DNA from: Streptomyces sp. NBC_01233
GTDB lineage: Bacteria > Actinomycetota > Actinomycetes > Streptomycetales > Streptomycetaceae
Length of the DNA: 64,000 bases
Reading direction: 5' to 3'
NCBI RefSeq assembly: GCF_035989305.1
Contig: NZ_CP108514.1
Span: 5,870,501 to 5,934,500, forward strand
The translations under genes and the position numbers were made by a program. Shown in pieces: positions 28,381 through 38,050 of the stretch (positions within the stretch are counted from its first letter, which is position 1; each line of letters opens with the position of its first letter). Below the pieces are notes generated by a model, which was not told where the DNA came from, did no database searches, and saw nothing but the letters and a program-made list of their open reading frames with translations.

Positions 28381-28415
28381 TCGCTGTGGACGCGCGCTGC
28401 CGGCCTGCTGCCGGC

Positions 28416-29447
28416 CTACTGCGCGCGGTCGAAGTCGATCGCGCTGTACGCGCGCAGCTTCGACAGGCGGTGCGTGGAGTCGATCTGCCGGATCGTGCCC
28501 GACTTCGAGCGCATGACCAGCGAGGACGTCGTCGCGGTCTCCGAGCGGTAGTGGACGCCGCGCAGCAGCTCGCCGTCCGTGATGCCGGTGGCGACGAAGA
28601 AGACGTTGTCGCCGGACACCAGGTCGTTCGTGTGCAGGACGCGGTCCAGGTCGTGGCCCGCGTCGATGGCCTTCTGGCGCTCGGCCTCGTCCTTCGGCCA
28701 CAGCTTGCCCTGGATCGTGCCGCCGAGGCACTTGATGGCGCAGGCCGAGATGATGCCCTCGGGGGTGCCGCCGATGCCCAGGAGCAGGTCCACGCCGGTG
28801 CCCTCGCGCACCGCCATGACCGAGCCCGCGACGTCGCCGTCCGAGATGAACTTGATCCGGGCGCCGGTCTCGCGGATCTCCTTGACGATGCCCTCGTGGC
28901 GGGGGCGGTCCAGGATGATGACGGTGACGTCCTCGACGGCCATGTTCTTGGCCTTGGCGACGCGGCGGATGTTGACCGAGACGGGGGCGTTGATGTCGAC
29001 GAAGTCGGCGGCCTCGGGACCGGTGACGAGCTTCTCCATGTAGAAGACCGCGGACGGGTCGAACATGGTGCCGCGGTCGGCGGCGGCGAGCACGGCGATG
29101 GCGTTCGGCATGCCCTTGGCGTTCAGGGTGGTGCCGTCGATCGGGTCCACGGCGATGTCGACCTCGGCGCCGGTGCCGTCACCGACCCGCTCGCCGTTGA
29201 AGAGCATCGGGGCTTCGTCCTTCTCGCCCTCGCCGATGACGACGACGCCGTTCATCGAGACGGTGGAGATCAGAGTCCGCATCGCGTTGACCGCGGCGCC
29301 GTCGGCGCCGAGCTTGTCGCCGCGCCCGACCCACCGGCCCGCGGCCATGGCGGCGGCCTCGGTGACCCGGACGAGTTCCAGGGCGAGGTTGCGGTCGGGG
29401 GCCTCCGGAGAGACTTCGAGCTGGGGCGGCAGGTTGTGCTCGGTCAT
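28416..29447 (-). CDS. glpX: Class II fructose-1,6-bisphosphatase
   Basis: 343 residues. The GlpX fold is recognised from [17 protein letters not shown] and [10 protein letters not shown] (metal- and phosphate-binding DPIDGT). [16 protein letters not shown] sequence ([18 protein letters not shown]) and [23 protein letters not shown] are further family motifs. It is the main gluconeogenic FBPase in Streptomyces, which usually lack class I. The start [20 protein letters not shown] was fixed at 29447, with AAAGG upstream. It is divergent from the DUF4245 gene. Confidence 0.95.
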   Translation of the reverse strand: MTEHNLPPQLEVSPEAPDRNLALELVRVTEAAAMAAGRWVGRGDKLGADGAAVNAMRTLISTVSMNGVVVIGEGEKDEAPMLFNGERVGDGTGAEVDIAVDPIDGTTLNAKGMPNAIAVLAAADRGTMFDPSAVFYMEKLVTGPEAADFVDINAPVSVNIRRVAKAKNMAVEDVTVIILDRPRHEGIVKEIRETGARIKFISDGDVAGSVMAVREGTGVDLLLGIGGTPEGIISACAIKCLGGTIQGKLWPKDEAERQKAIDAGHDLDRVLHTNDLVSGDNVFFVATGITDGELLRGVHYRSETATTSSLVMRSKSGTIRQIDSTHRLSKLRAYSAIDFDRAQ

Positions 29448-29676
29448 CGGAGCGCACCTTTCTGTACGGCGACGGCCGGGAAGTGAGGGTGCTGGAACTC
29501 TATCGGTACGTCGACATATTGAGCAGGGCGGGTCACGTATGAGCGGAATATCGGTCAGGCGTTTGGCCTGAGCGGACACCTTGCGGACCTCCGGACGAAT
29601 CTCAAGCGTCCGCCGTCCGGCTCGCCGGCGCGACCCCGGCGGTGATCGCCCCCCTGTGATGCGGGACGATGGTGCC

Positions 29677-30204
29677 GTGGCAGGTATGAAAGGCAAGCAG
29701 ACGGTCTGGGACATGATCCGGTCGCTGGGGGTGATCGGCATCGTCGTCGCCGGGATCTACCTCTTCGTCCCCCATGACGAGGACGCCGATCCGACGCACG
29801 CGGTCGACTACCGGGTGGAGACGATCACGGCCCGGCGTGCGGCCCCGTACCCGGTGGCGGCCCCCGTGGGGCTCCCGGAGCAGTGGCGGGCGACTTCGGT
29901 GACGTACGAGCGCAAGAACGCCAACGCCTGGCACCTGGGCTTCCTCGACCCGGAGAAGCAGTACGCGGCGGTGGAGCAGTCCACGGACACCTCGCCCAAG
30001 TACCTCGCCCGGGTCACCCGGCAGGCGACGGCCACCGGACAGACCCAGCAGGTCGGCGACACGGCCTGGGAACGCTGGGACGGCGAGAAGTACGACGCCC
30101 TCGTCCGCCAGGAGCAGGGCCACGTCACGGTGGTGACGGGGACGGCCTCGTTCGAGCAGCTCGGCGCGTTGGCGGCGGCGCTGGAGTACAAGCAGGGCAG
30201 CTAG
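29677..30204 (+). CDS. DUF4245 membrane-anchored protein
   Basis: 175 residues. One N-terminal TM helix (about 12-32, [20 protein letters not shown]) is followed by an extracytoplasmic domain with the DUF4245 pattern ([53 protein letters not shown]). GTG at 29677 ([13 protein letters not shown]) is the likely start; an ATG 18 bases upstream is less likely. Function unknown; conserved opposite glpX in Streptomyces. Confidence 0.82.
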   Translation: MAGMKGKQTVWDMIRSLGVIGIVVAGIYLFVPHDEDADPTHAVDYRVETITARRAAPYPVAAPVGLPEQWRATSVTYERKNANAWHLGFLDPEKQYAAVEQSTDTSPKYLARVTRQATATGQTQQVGDTAWERWDGEKYDALVRQEQGHVTVVTGTASFEQLGALAAALEYKQGS

Positions 30205-30320
30205 GCCCCGTCCCGTCCGGGCCGAGCCGGTCCGGTACGGGCAGGGCCGGTGCCATGCGCCCCGAGCCGGTTGCGTGCGACCTGGCCCGGTGCCCTGCGG
30301 GACCGGACCGGCCGGCCGGC

Positions 30321-30384
30321 GCAGTACGCGAGAAGGGCCGTGCGCCCCGGGATCCCGGGGCGCACGGCCCTTCTCGCGTACTGC
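30321..30384. terminator. 64-bp perfect palindrome, bidirectional terminator
   Basis: The 32 bases 30321-30352 are followed without a loop by their exact reverse complement at 30353-30384; GGATCC is at the centre. It lies between the convergent DUF4245 and nitroreductase genes and would form a very stable hairpin on either transcript. Confidence 0.9.
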
Positions 30385-30411
30385 GGTCTGCGGCTAGGGC
30401 CGCGGCCGGGC

Positions 30412-31002
30412 TCAGACGGTGGTGACGACCTCGTCGAACGCCAGGCGCGGGGAGCGCGGGAAGGCGGCGTCCTCGCCCGGCTTGCCGATGTTGACGACCA
30501 TCAGCGGGGTGTGGTCGGCGTCCAGGAACTCCTTCTGGATGCCGCCGAAGTCGGCGCCGGTCATCGGGCCCGCGGCCAGACCGGCGGCGCGGACGCCGAC
30601 GATGAAGTACGCGGCCTGCAGGGCGGCGTTCAGCAGCGCGGACTGCTCGCGGACCGGGCGCTCGGCGAAGAACATGTCCTTGGCCTGCGGGAAGTGCGGC
30701 AGCAGCTGCGGGAGCTCCTCGTGGAACTCGTTGTCCGCGGAGAGGATCGCGACCAGCGGCGCGGTGGCGGTCTTCGCCGCGTTGCCCTCGGCCATGTGCT
30801 TCACGAGGCGCTCGCGGGCCTCGGGGGAGCGGACCAGGGTGATGCGCAGCGGCGTCTGGTTGAACGCGGTGGGGCCGAACTTCACCAGGTCGTAGATCGC
30901 CTGGACCTGCTCCTCGGTGACCGGCTCGTCCGAGAACGAGTTGGCCGTGCGGGCCTCGCGGAACAGCAGGTCCTGCGCGGCGGAGTCAAGAACGAGAGAC
31001 AT
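30412..31002 (-). CDS. Nitroreductase family protein, RutE/malonic semialdehyde reductase type
   Basis: 196 residues, an FMN-dependent oxidoreductase. Family features are AARTANSFSDEPVTEEQVQ-like sequence (REARTANSFSDEPV), KFGPTAFNQTPLRITLV with the FMN-binding FGPTA-N-P pattern, and a C-terminal GIQKEFLDADHTPLMVVNIG. This layout is closest to the RutE / HadB subgroup that reduces 3-oxopropanoate or chloronitro compounds. MSLVLDSAAQDLLF at 31002 was chosen as start with GAAGG upstream. The electron acceptor is unknown; no rut operon is present. Confidence 0.88.
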   Translation of the reverse strand: MSLVLDSAAQDLLFREARTANSFSDEPVTEEQVQAIYDLVKFGPTAFNQTPLRITLVRSPEARERLVKHMAEGNAAKTATAPLVAILSADNEFHEELPQLLPHFPQAKDMFFAERPVREQSALLNAALQAAYFIVGVRAAGLAAGPMTGADFGGIQKEFLDADHTPLMVVNIGKPGEDAAFPRSPRLAFDEVVTTV

Positions 31003-31099
31003 CGGAAAGCCTTCTTCCATACGGAGGTGAAGCGATGTCCCAGACTCTACGGCCGAAGTAGATGAATTTTCAACTAAATGCCTGTGATGGTGACCGGGA

Positions 31100-31318
31100 T
31101 CACTCCTCCTCGGCCGGCTCGCGCGCCGCCAGCGCCGAGTCCAGCCGGGCCCGGGCCCCCTCCAGCCAGTGCCGGCATACCTTCGCCAGCTCCTCGCCGC
31201 GCTCCCAGAGCGCCAGCGAGTCCTCCAGCGAGGTCCCGCCCGCCTCCAGCTTGCGGACGACCTCGATGAGCTCGTCGCGGGCCTGCTCGTATCCCAGCGC
31301 GGTCTCGGCCTCTGCCAT
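31100..31318 (-). CDS. xseB: Exodeoxyribonuclease VII small subunit
   Basis: 72 residues. The XseB helical-hairpin pattern is intact: [40 protein letters not shown]. It binds XseA to form exonuclease VII, which degrades single-stranded DNA from both ends. ATG at 31318 has AAAAGGGA just before it; an in-frame GTG lies 12 bases upstream. It follows xseA with about 118 bases between, part of which is a heptanucleotide repeat. Confidence 0.93.
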   Translation of the reverse strand: MAEAETALGYEQARDELIEVVRKLEAGGTSLEDSLALWERGEELAKVCRHWLEGARARLDSALAAREPAEEE

Positions 31319-31385
31319 TCCCTTTTCCACCCTATGTGTGTAGTGCAACCAGTTGGTTGCGGCCGTGTGTCGTGTTTCCGGGTGC

Positions 31386-31434
31386 CGCTGCCCGCTGCCC
31401 GCTGCCCGCTGCCCGCTGCCCGCTGCCCGCTGCC
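31386..31434. repeat. Heptanucleotide tandem repeat (CGCTGCC)x7 between xseA and xseB
   Basis: Seven exact, adjacent copies of CGCTGCC followed by a partial eighth (CGCT). The array starts 3 bases from the xseA stop codon (31437-31439). On the mRNA strand the unit is GGCAGCG. Confidence 0.97.
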
Positions 31435-31436
31435 CG

Positions 31437-32651
31437 CTACTCGGGCGGAGCGACCCGTACGGAGAAGGTGCCCTCCGCCACCCGGGCGCGCAGCACCTCG
31501 TCCGTCCCGAGTCCCTCCGGCGAACGCACCACATGGCCGTCGGCCCGCTGCAGTACGGCGTACCCGCGCTCCAGGGTCGCGGCCGGGGACAGCGCCACCA
31601 CCCGGGCGAGGGTGTGGGCGAGCTCCGAGTCGGCCCGGTCCAGCAGGTGCCCGAGCGTGCGCCGGCCGCGCGCCAGCAGCGCGTCCAGCTCGTCCTCCCG
31701 GATCTCCACCATCCGCTGCGGGTGGACGAAGACCGGCCGGGCGAGGGCGTGCGCGAGCCCCCGCTCCTCCCGGTCGAGCAGACCGGTCACCGCGCGCAGC
31801 CCCCGGCCCTGCAGCTGGCGTACCCGCTCCAGCTCCTCGCCCACGTCCGGGACCACCTTCTTCGCCGCGTCCGTGGGCGTGGAGGCCCGTACGTCCGCGA
31901 CCAGGTCCAGCAGCGGGGAGTCGGGCTCGTGGCCGATCGCCGAGACCACGGGGGTGCGGGCCGCCGCGACCGTGCGGACGACCTCCTCGTCGGAGAAGGG
32001 CAGCAGGTCCTCCACGCTGCCTCCGCCGCGCGCCACGATGATCACGTCGACCTCGTCCAGGGCGTCGAGCTCCTTGACCGCCTGGACCACCTGGGGCACC
32101 GCGTGCACCCCCTGAACGGCGACGTTGCGCACCTCGAAGCGGACGGCCGGCCAGCGGCGCCGGGCGTTCTCCAGGACGTCGCGCTCGGCCGCCGAGGCCC
32201 GCCCGACCACCAGCCCGATCAGCTGCGGCAGGAAGGGCAGCGGCTTCTTGCGCTCCAGTGCGAAGAGCCCCTCGGAGGCCAGCGACCGCTTGAGCCGCTC
32301 CAGCCGGGCGAGGAGCTCGCCGATGCCGACGGGCCGTATCTCCGTGGCCCGCAGGGACAGCTGCCCGCGCGGGGCGTACCACTCCGGCTTGGCCAGCAGG
32401 ACGACCCGCGCGCCCTCCGAGACCACGTCCGCGACCTCGTCGAAAACCTGGCGGAAGCAGGTCACGCTGACCGAGATGTCGTGCGAGGGATCGCGCAGCG
32501 TCAGGAAGACCACCCCCGCCCCCGGCCGCCGCGAGAGCTGCGTGATCTGCCCTTCCACCCACACCTGACCGAGCCGCTCGATCCAGCCCCCGATGAGCCG
32601 GGACACCTGGCCTACCGGCAGCGGCGCCTCGGCCGACGTATTCAGACCCAT
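31437..32651 (-). CDS. xseA: Exodeoxyribonuclease VII large subunit
   Basis: 404 residues. The N-terminal OB-fold ([20 protein letters not shown] to about residue 105) binds ssDNA. The catalytic domain has [40 protein letters not shown], and [29 protein letters not shown]. The central helical part is followed by the C-terminal [20 protein letters not shown] motif. The start [20 protein letters not shown] is usual for Streptomyces. Its upstream region contains the left side of the IS110-family element. Confidence 0.96.
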   Translation of the reverse strand: MGLNTSAEAPLPVGQVSRLIGGWIERLGQVWVEGQITQLSRRPGAGVVFLTLRDPSHDISVSVTCFRQVFDEVADVVSEGARVVLLAKPEWYAPRGQLSLRATEIRPVGIGELLARLERLKRSLASEGLFALERKKPLPFLPQLIGLVVGRASAAERDVLENARRRWPAVRFEVRNVAVQGVHAVPQVVQAVKELDALDEVDVIIVARGGGSVEDLLPFSDEEVVRTVAAARTPVVSAIGHEPDSPLLDLVADVRASTPTDAAKKVVPDVGEELERVRQLQGRGLRAVTGLLDREERGLAHALARPVFVHPQRMVEIREDELDALLARGRRTLGHLLDRADSELAHTLARVVALSPAATLERGYAVLQRADGHVVRSPEGLGTDEVLRARVAEGTFSVRVAPPE

Positions 32652-32820
32652 GCACGCAGGCTAACGGGCGCCGCTGACATTGATACTCGTAGCGGGTTCC
32701 GGTGGTCGTGGCTCTGCCACTGACTGACACCCTGCTGGGTTGTCTTCCGGCTGTACCGTCCGGCTGCCGGGGCCCGTTCTTCATGGCTCCGGCCAGGTGG
32801 AACATGACCTGATAGGAGTC

Positions 32821-33043
32821 AGCCGTTCACCTGCGGTTGACGCCTCGCGAGCGTGAAAATCGGTACGGGGGCTGTCCGCCGACGCCGCTTGATGTTTGGG
32901 CTGTGAGCCCGCATAGGAGTCTGGTGAGGGAGCCGTCCGAGGGGCCGCACACTGTCGTCTCGAGCACGCCGTTCAGCTTCTCTGTCTCCCCTCAGGCTTC
33001 CCGGGCAGCCCCCGCCCGCACCTTGCGCAAGGGGAGGAAGACG
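32821..33043 (+). ncRNA. Candidate bridge RNA region of the IS110 element
   Basis: In the IS110 group the non-coding stretch before the recombinase gene encodes a bridge RNA whose loops pair with donor and target DNA (established for IS621). This region is the right place and size. It contains two short segments repeated at the presumed ends of the element: ATAGGAGTC (32913) and CCGTTCAGCTTC (32969). Inference only; no fold was computed. Confidence 0.4.
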
Positions 33044-34405
33044 ATGGAGGAGTCCAGGGAGGACCACGACGACGGAAGTGTTGCCCGGGTCGCGGCGATC
33101 GACATCGCCAAGGCGTCCGGGATGGTGTGTCTGCGCGTCCCGCACGACACCATTGAAGGCCGGCGCGTCCAGCAGGTCTGGACGGTCGCGTCCACCACGA
33201 ACGCGATCCTCGAGCTCGGCGACCGGCTGGTCTGCCAGGGTGTCCAGCGGGTGGTGATGGAGGCGACGGGCTCGTACTGGCGGCCCTTCTTCTACCTCTT
33301 GGAGGCCCGTGGCCTGGAATGTTGGCTGGTCAACGCCCGCGATGTGAAGAACGTCCCGGGCCGGCCGAAGACCGACAAGCTGGACGCGGTCTGGCTGGCC
33401 AAGCTCGCCGAACGCGGCATGGTCCGCGCTTCGTTCGTACCGCCCAAGCCGGTCCGGCAGCTACGGGACCTCACCCGCACCCGCACGGTCTTCATCCAGG
33501 AACGCACCCGGCACAAGCACCGGGTGGACAAGGCCCTGCAGGACGCGCAGATCAAGCTGTCCGACGTTGTCTCGGACCTCTTCGGCCTCTCCGGCCGGGC
33601 CATGCTCGACGTCCTGGCCGCCGGTGAACGCAACCCCCGAGCTCTGGCGGATCTCGCCAAGGGGAGCCTGGTGAAGAAGAAGCCGGCCCTGGCCGAGGCA
33701 CTCACCGGGCAGTTCGAAGAACATCACGGCCGCCTGCTGGGAGTGTTGCTGGGCACCATCGACCACCTCACCGCGCAGGTCCGGGAACTCGACCGGCTGA
33801 TCGCCGACCTCATGGAACAGACCAGGGCCCCGCACGACGGCACCGGAACCGGACCGCCCCGCACAGACGACACCAGCACGTCGTCAGCCCGTGACGCTGT
33901 GACCGCGCGGGAACTGGCCGAGCGTCTGGACGCGGTCCCCGGCATCGGACCGGCCACCGCCCAGATCATCCTCGCCGAGATCGGCTTGGACATGAGCCGC
34001 TTCCCCACCCCCGAGCACCTGGTCTCCTGGGCGAAGCTGTGCCCCCGCACGATCCAGTCCGGAGCGAAGAACACCACCGGCCCAGCCGGCAAAGGCAACC
34101 CCTGGCTCAAGGGCGCCCTCGGCGAGGCCGCCAACGCCGCCGCCCGCACCGACACCTTCCTCGGCGCCCGCTACCGCAGGATCGTCAAACGCCGCGGCCA
34201 CGCCAAAGCCCTCGTCGCCGTCGCCCGCTCGATACTCGTCATCACCTGGCACCTGATCAACGACCCCGACGCCCGCTACCAGGAACTCGGCGCCGACTGG
34301 CACCAGCGACATCTCAACCCCGCCCGCAAGACCCGCGACCTCGTCCGCCAGCTCCAGGCCCTCGGCCACCAGGTCACCCTCGCCGCCCCCACTACTGCGG
34401 CCTGA
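33044..34405 (+). CDS. IS110-family transposase (DEDD recombinase)
   Basis: 453 residues. The RuvC-like N-terminal domain has DIAKASGMVCLRVP (first Asp), VMEATGSYWRPFFYLLE (Glu) and RPKTDKLDAVWLAKLAERGM (two Asp). The C-terminal Tnp_20 domain has LDAVPGIGPATAQIILAEIG and the Ser region CPRTIQSGAKNTTGPAGKG. ATG at 33044 (MEESREDHDDG) with GGGGAGGA upstream is preferred to an in-frame upstream start inside the non-coding region. The protein looks intact, so the element could be active. Confidence 0.95.
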   Translation: MEESREDHDDGSVARVAAIDIAKASGMVCLRVPHDTIEGRRVQQVWTVASTTNAILELGDRLVCQGVQRVVMEATGSYWRPFFYLLEARGLECWLVNARDVKNVPGRPKTDKLDAVWLAKLAERGMVRASFVPPKPVRQLRDLTRTRTVFIQERTRHKHRVDKALQDAQIKLSDVVSDLFGLSGRAMLDVLAAGERNPRALADLAKGSLVKKKPALAEALTGQFEEHHGRLLGVLLGTIDHLTAQVRELDRLIADLMEQTRAPHDGTGTGPPRTDDTSTSSARDAVTARELAERLDAVPGIGPATAQIILAEIGLDMSRFPTPEHLVSWAKLCPRTIQSGAKNTTGPAGKGNPWLKGALGEAANAAARTDTFLGARYRRIVKRRGHAKALVAVARSILVITWHLINDPDARYQELGADWHQRHLNPARKTRDLVRQLQALGHQVTLAAPTTAA

Positions 34406-34499
34406 CCGCACTCCTCGTTCCCGACGTCCGTCCCGCTCCGCGGAACGGACGCTGCCGCCTGCCCGGCTGAGGTTCGATTTTCCGTTCAGCTTCAGCGTC

Positions 34500-36158
34500 T
34501 CAGGCTCCGGGGCGGGTGTCGGGGCCCGGGGACGCGGAATCCACGGGTCCGCCCGGTGCGCGTGAGGCGCCCGGTGCGGGTGAGTCGCCAGGTGTACGTG
34601 AGACGCCAGGTGTACGTGAGACGCCAGGCTTACGTGAGACGCCCGGCGCGCGTGAGACGCCAGGTGCGCCGGGTGCACGCGAGACGCCGGGTGCGCCGGG
34701 TGAACTCGGTCCGTCCGGTGCGCCCGGCCCGGCCGGTCCGCCGCGTCTGCCGCGCTGGGCGAGGAGCACGCCCAGGCCCACCGCCAGCCACACCGCCCCC
34801 ACCACCTGCGCCGTCCAGGAGGCCTCCACGATCACCGCGACGGTCACCGCGGCGCCGAGCACCGGCATCACCAGGTGCTTCCACCAGACCGGCGGGCCCT
34901 CCCGCCGCTTCACCACGAACCAGCCCACCACCGACGCGTGCAGCAGGGTGAAGGCCACCAGCGCCCCGACATCCACGACGGACACCAGGTGGTCCAGCCC
35001 GTCGTCGCGCCGGGCCGCCCACACGGCGGCGACCAGCGTGATGGTGGCCGCCACCAGCAGGGCGAGCCGCGGGGTGCCGTGCGAGGTCCGCGCGAGCGCC
35101 CGGGGCAGCCGCCCCTCCCGGGCCATCGCGAACACCAGCCGCCCGGCCGCCGCCTGCCCCGCCAGCGCCGCGAAGGCCGCCCCGATCGCCTTGCTGACCG
35201 CCACCAGGTCGTGCAGCCAGGTGCCGACCGAGGACTCCACCGCGTCGTAGAAGGCCGGTCCCTGCAGCCCCGGATCGGCCGCCAGCTCCGCCGCGGAGAC
35301 GGGCATGAGCAGCGCCGCCAGATAGCTCTGCGCGACGAACAGCAGCCCGGCCAGCGCCAGGCAGAAGAGCACCGCCCGCGCCACGCGCTCCGAGCCGCCC
35401 GCCCGTCGCCCGCCACCACCCTTCCAAGGAGCTTCGCGCCCCTTCTCACGCACCTCCTCGGCGAAGGAGGCGATCGCGTCGAAGCCGAGGTACGACAGCA
35501 CCGCCACCGACACCGCGCCCAGTACGGCGCCCGCGCTGAAGCCGAGCGAGCCGTCGCCGGTCAGCGGCGAGAGCCAGCCGCGCTGCGCCCCGCCCTGGGC
35601 CAGGACGGTCACCGCGGCGACCAGGAAGACGAGCAGGACGAGGATCTCCATGGCCAGCACGGCGAAGCCCACGCGCGCGGCCGCCCGTACGCCCCACAGG
35701 TTGAGGAGGGTGGTGACCACGACGGCCAGGGCCGTCCACACCCACCGGGAGACCTCCGGCACCAGCGCGTTCATCGCGATCCCCGAGAAGAGGTACGCGA
35801 CCGCCGGGATCAGCAGGTAGTCGAGCATCGCCATCCATCCGGCGATCAGCCCGGGCCCCTCGCCCAGGCCCTTGCGGGCGTAGGTGAAGACCGAGCCGGC
35901 CTGTGGGGCGACCCGCACCATCTGGGCGTAGGAGATGGCCGTGAAGGCCATCGCGACGGTCGCCGTGAGGTAGACGAGGGCGACCGCGCCGTGCGACTTG
36001 GCGTCCAGGGTGCCGAAGACCCCGACCGGAGCCATGGGGGCGATGAGGAGCAGGCCGTAGACGACCAGGTCCCGGAAGCCGAGGTTCCGCCGCAGCGGGC
36101 CGGCCGGGGCCCGCTCCGGGACCGGGGCCGCCGCACTGGGATCCGTACCCGACGCCAT
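34500..36158 (-). CDS. APC-family amino acid permease with repeat-rich C-terminal tail
   Basis: 552 residues. About 12 TM helices are spread over residues 28-480, starting LGFRDLVVYGLLLIAPMAPV. The conserved APC feature AISYAQMVRVAPQAGSVFTY lies at helix 2-3. The consensus V-L-S-Y-L-G-F-D-A-I-A-S segment is at helix 6-7. Substrate unknown. The last 75 residues are a low-complexity tail of Pro-Gly-Val-Ser-Arg type repeats encoded by 18-base DNA repeats. ATG at 36158 was chosen because GGAGGG is 5 bases before it. The stop lies at the right edge of the IS element. Confidence 0.9.
   Translation of the reverse strand: MASGTDPSAAAPVPERAPAGPLRRNLGFRDLVVYGLLLIAPMAPVGVFGTLDAKSHGAVALVYLTATVAMAFTAISYAQMVRVAPQAGSVFTYARKGLGEGPGLIAGWMAMLDYLLIPAVAYLFSGIAMNALVPEVSRWVWTALAVVVTTLLNLWGVRAAARVGFAVLAMEILVLLVFLVAAVTVLAQGGAQRGWLSPLTGDGSLGFSAGAVLGAVSVAVLSYLGFDAIASFAEEVREKGREAPWKGGGGRRAGGSERVARAVLFCLALAGLLFVAQSYLAALLMPVSAAELAADPGLQGPAFYDAVESSVGTWLHDLVAVSKAIGAAFAALAGQAAAGRLVFAMAREGRLPRALARTSHGTPRLALLVAATITLVAAVWAARRDDGLDHLVSVVDVGALVAFTLLHASVVGWFVVKRREGPPVWWKHLVMPVLGAAVTVAVIVEASWTAQVVGAVWLAVGLGVLLAQRGRRGGPAGPGAPDGPSSPGAPGVSRAPGAPGVSRAPGVSRKPGVSRTPGVSRTPGDSPAPGASRAPGGPVDSASPGPDTRPGA
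34557..34690. repeat. 18-bp tandem repeats in the permease C-terminal tail
   Basis: Degenerate copies of GTACGTGAGACGCCAGGT, at least six in a row. They encode repeated PGVSR-type motifs of the permease on the minus strand. Confidence 0.8.
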
Positions 36159-36253
36159 CGGCCCTCCGAGGGACGCTGTGAACACGCTTGCGATCAAGTG
36201 TGGGACGGACGGGGGACGAACGGCCTGCTGGGGACCCCCGTACGATGGAGGGC

Positions 36254-37237
36254 ATGACTGCTGCCGCTTCCCGCCGTGTCCTGCTCGCCGCCCCTCGCGG
36301 CTACTGCGCGGGCGTCGACCGAGCCGTGATCGCTGTCGAGAAGGCTCTCGAGCAGTACGGCGCGCCGGTCTACGTCCGCCACGAGATCGTGCACAACAAG
36401 TACGTCGTCCAGACGCTGGAGAAGAAGGGCGCCATCTTCGTCGAGCGGACGGAGGAGGTGCCCGAGGGCTCCATCGTGATGTTCTCCGCGCACGGCGTGG
36501 CGCCGGTGGTGCACGAGGAGGCGGCGCGCGGCAAGCTGGCGACGATCGACGCCACCTGCCCCCTGGTCACCAAGGTGCACAAGGAAGCCATCCGGTACGC
36601 GAACGAGGACTTCGACATCCTCCTCATCGGCCACGAGGGCCACGAGGAGGTCATCGGCACCTCCGGCGAGGCCCCGGACCACATCACGATCGTCGACGGC
36701 CCGGACGACGTCGCGAACGTCGAGGTGCGGGACGAGTCGAAGGTCGTCTGGCTGTCGCAGACCACCCTCTCGGTCGACGAGACGATGGAGACAGTCGACG
36801 CGCTGAAGACCAAGTTCCCGCTGCTGGTCTCGCCGCCGAGCGACGACATCTGCTACGCCACCTCGAACCGGCAGGCCGCCGTCAAGGTGATGGGCGCCGA
36901 CTCCGACCTGGTCATCGTGGTCGGCTCGAAGAACTCCTCGAACTCCATCCGGCTGGTCGAGGTCGCGCTCGACGCGGGCGCGGGCGCCGCGTACCTCGTC
37001 GACTTCGCGAGCGAGATCGACGAGGCCTGGCTGGAGGGCGTCACCACCGTCGGCCTCACCTCGGGCGCCTCGGTGCCGGAGGTCCTGGTCGAGGAGGTCC
37101 TGGAGTGGCTCGCGGCGCGCGGTTACGCCGACGTGGAGATCGTCAAGACCGCCGAGGAGTCGATCGTCTTCTCGCTGCCCAAGGAACTCCGTCGCGACCT
37201 GCGCGCGGAGGCCGCCGAACTGGTCGCCGACAAGTAA
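36254..37237 (+). CDS. ispH: 4-hydroxy-3-methylbut-2-enyl diphosphate reductase
   Basis: 327 residues; last step of the MEP pathway to IPP/DMAPP, a [4Fe-4S] enzyme. Cluster Cys lie in [31 protein letters not shown] and [11 protein letters not shown]. The catalytic Glu region is [10 protein letters not shown], and [12 protein letters not shown] binds diphosphate. ATG at 36254 has GGAGG 2 bases before it; ATG at 36245 is an alternative. It supplies precursors used by the uppS enzyme at 268-1029. Followed closely by ppgK. Confidence 0.96.
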   Translation: MTAAASRRVLLAAPRGYCAGVDRAVIAVEKALEQYGAPVYVRHEIVHNKYVVQTLEKKGAIFVERTEEVPEGSIVMFSAHGVAPVVHEEAARGKLATIDATCPLVTKVHKEAIRYANEDFDILLIGHEGHEEVIGTSGEAPDHITIVDGPDDVANVEVRDESKVVWLSQTTLSVDETMETVDALKTKFPLLVSPPSDDICYATSNRQAAVKVMGADSDLVIVVGSKNSSNSIRLVEVALDAGAGAAYLVDFASEIDEAWLEGVTTVGLTSGASVPEVLVEEVLEWLAARGYADVEIVKTAEESIVFSLPKELRRDLRAEAAELVADK

Positions 37238-37252
37238 CTCCTTTCGTACGGT

Positions 37253-38050
37253 ATGTCCATGCAGATCTTCGGCGTGGACATCGGCGGATCCGGGATCAAG
37301 GGCGCTCCCGTGGACCTGGACCGTGGCGACCTGGCGCAAGAGCGCCACAAAGTACTGACACCGCAGCCGGCCACCCCCGACAGGGTGGCCGGCTGCGTCG
37401 TCGAGGTGGTGCGCCAATTCGACTGGGACGGCCCGGTGGGCGTCACCTTCCCCGGGGTGGTCACGGGCGGCGTCACCCGTACGGCGGCCAACATGGACAA
37501 GGCCTGGATCGGCGTCGACACGGCGGACCTGCTCTCGGGGCGCCTGGACGGCAGGCCGGTCACGGTCCTCAACGACGCGGACGCGGCGGGGATCGCGGAG
37601 ATGACGTACGGGGCCGGGAAGGGGCGGGACGGCACCGTCATCCTGCTCACGCTCGGCACGGGCATCGGGAGCGCCCTGTTCCGGGACGGGCTGCTGGTCC
37701 CGAACACGGAGCTCGGACACCTGGAGCTGAAGGGCCACGACGCGGAGACGCGGGCGTCGGTGAAGGCCAAGGAGGACCACGGCCTCACCTGGGAGCGCTG
37801 GGCGCACCGGGTGCAGAGGTACCTGGAGCACGTGGAGATGCTCTTCTCCCCCGACCTCTTCATCATCGGCGGCGGCGTCAGCCGCAAGCCGGAGAAGTTC
37901 CTTCCGCTGATCGAGGGCGTCCGGGCCGAGATCGTGCCGGCGAAGCTGCAGAACAACGCGGGGATCGTGGGCGCGGCGATGGCGGCGAAGGGGTCCGCCC
38001 CGGGCCAGGGCCGGGGCCAGGATCAGGGCGAGGGCCAGGGCCAGGGCTAG
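37253..38050 (+). CDS. ppgK: Polyphosphate glucokinase (ROK family)
   Basis: 265 residues; phosphorylates glucose with polyphosphate or ATP. The phosphate motif is [31 protein letters not shown] has the catalytic Asp, and [11 protein letters not shown] is the second phosphate loop. [20 protein letters not shown] is characteristic of PPGK, replacing the zinc-Cys motif of other ROK kinases. [17 protein letters not shown] is the adenosine region. The C-terminus has an odd Gly/Gln tail ([15 protein letters not shown]) made by short DNA repeats. Its stop overlaps that of the convergent next gene in one CTAG. Confidence 0.93.
   Translation: MSMQIFGVDIGGSGIKGAPVDLDRGDLAQERHKVLTPQPATPDRVAGCVVEVVRQFDWDGPVGVTFPGVVTGGVTRTAANMDKAWIGVDTADLLSGRLDGRPVTVLNDADAAGIAEMTYGAGKGRDGTVILLTLGTGIGSALFRDGLLVPNTELGHLELKGHDAETRASVKAKEDHGLTWERWAHRVQRYLEHVEMLFSPDLFIIGGGVSRKPEKFLPLIEGVRAEIVPAKLQNNAGIVGAAMAAKGSAPGQGRGQDQGEGQGQG

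Larger units (their letters stand above)
32810..34500 (+). mobile_element. IS110-family insertion sequence (approximate limits)
   Basis: The element contains one transposase gene (33044-34405), preceded by a long non-coding left region and followed by about 95 bases. IS110 elements have no terminal inverted repeats, so the ends are not obvious. Left limit set near the first of two ATAGGAGTC copies (32812-32820; 32913-32921). Right limit is near the second of two CCGTTCAGCTTC copies (32969-32980; 34482-34493). It lies between xseA and the APC permease gene, which are otherwise neighbours in this conserved region. Confidence 0.65.

Noticed and set aside
34557..34690. CRISPR-like array in the permease tail
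   Set aside because: 18-base units without spacers in a coding sequence.
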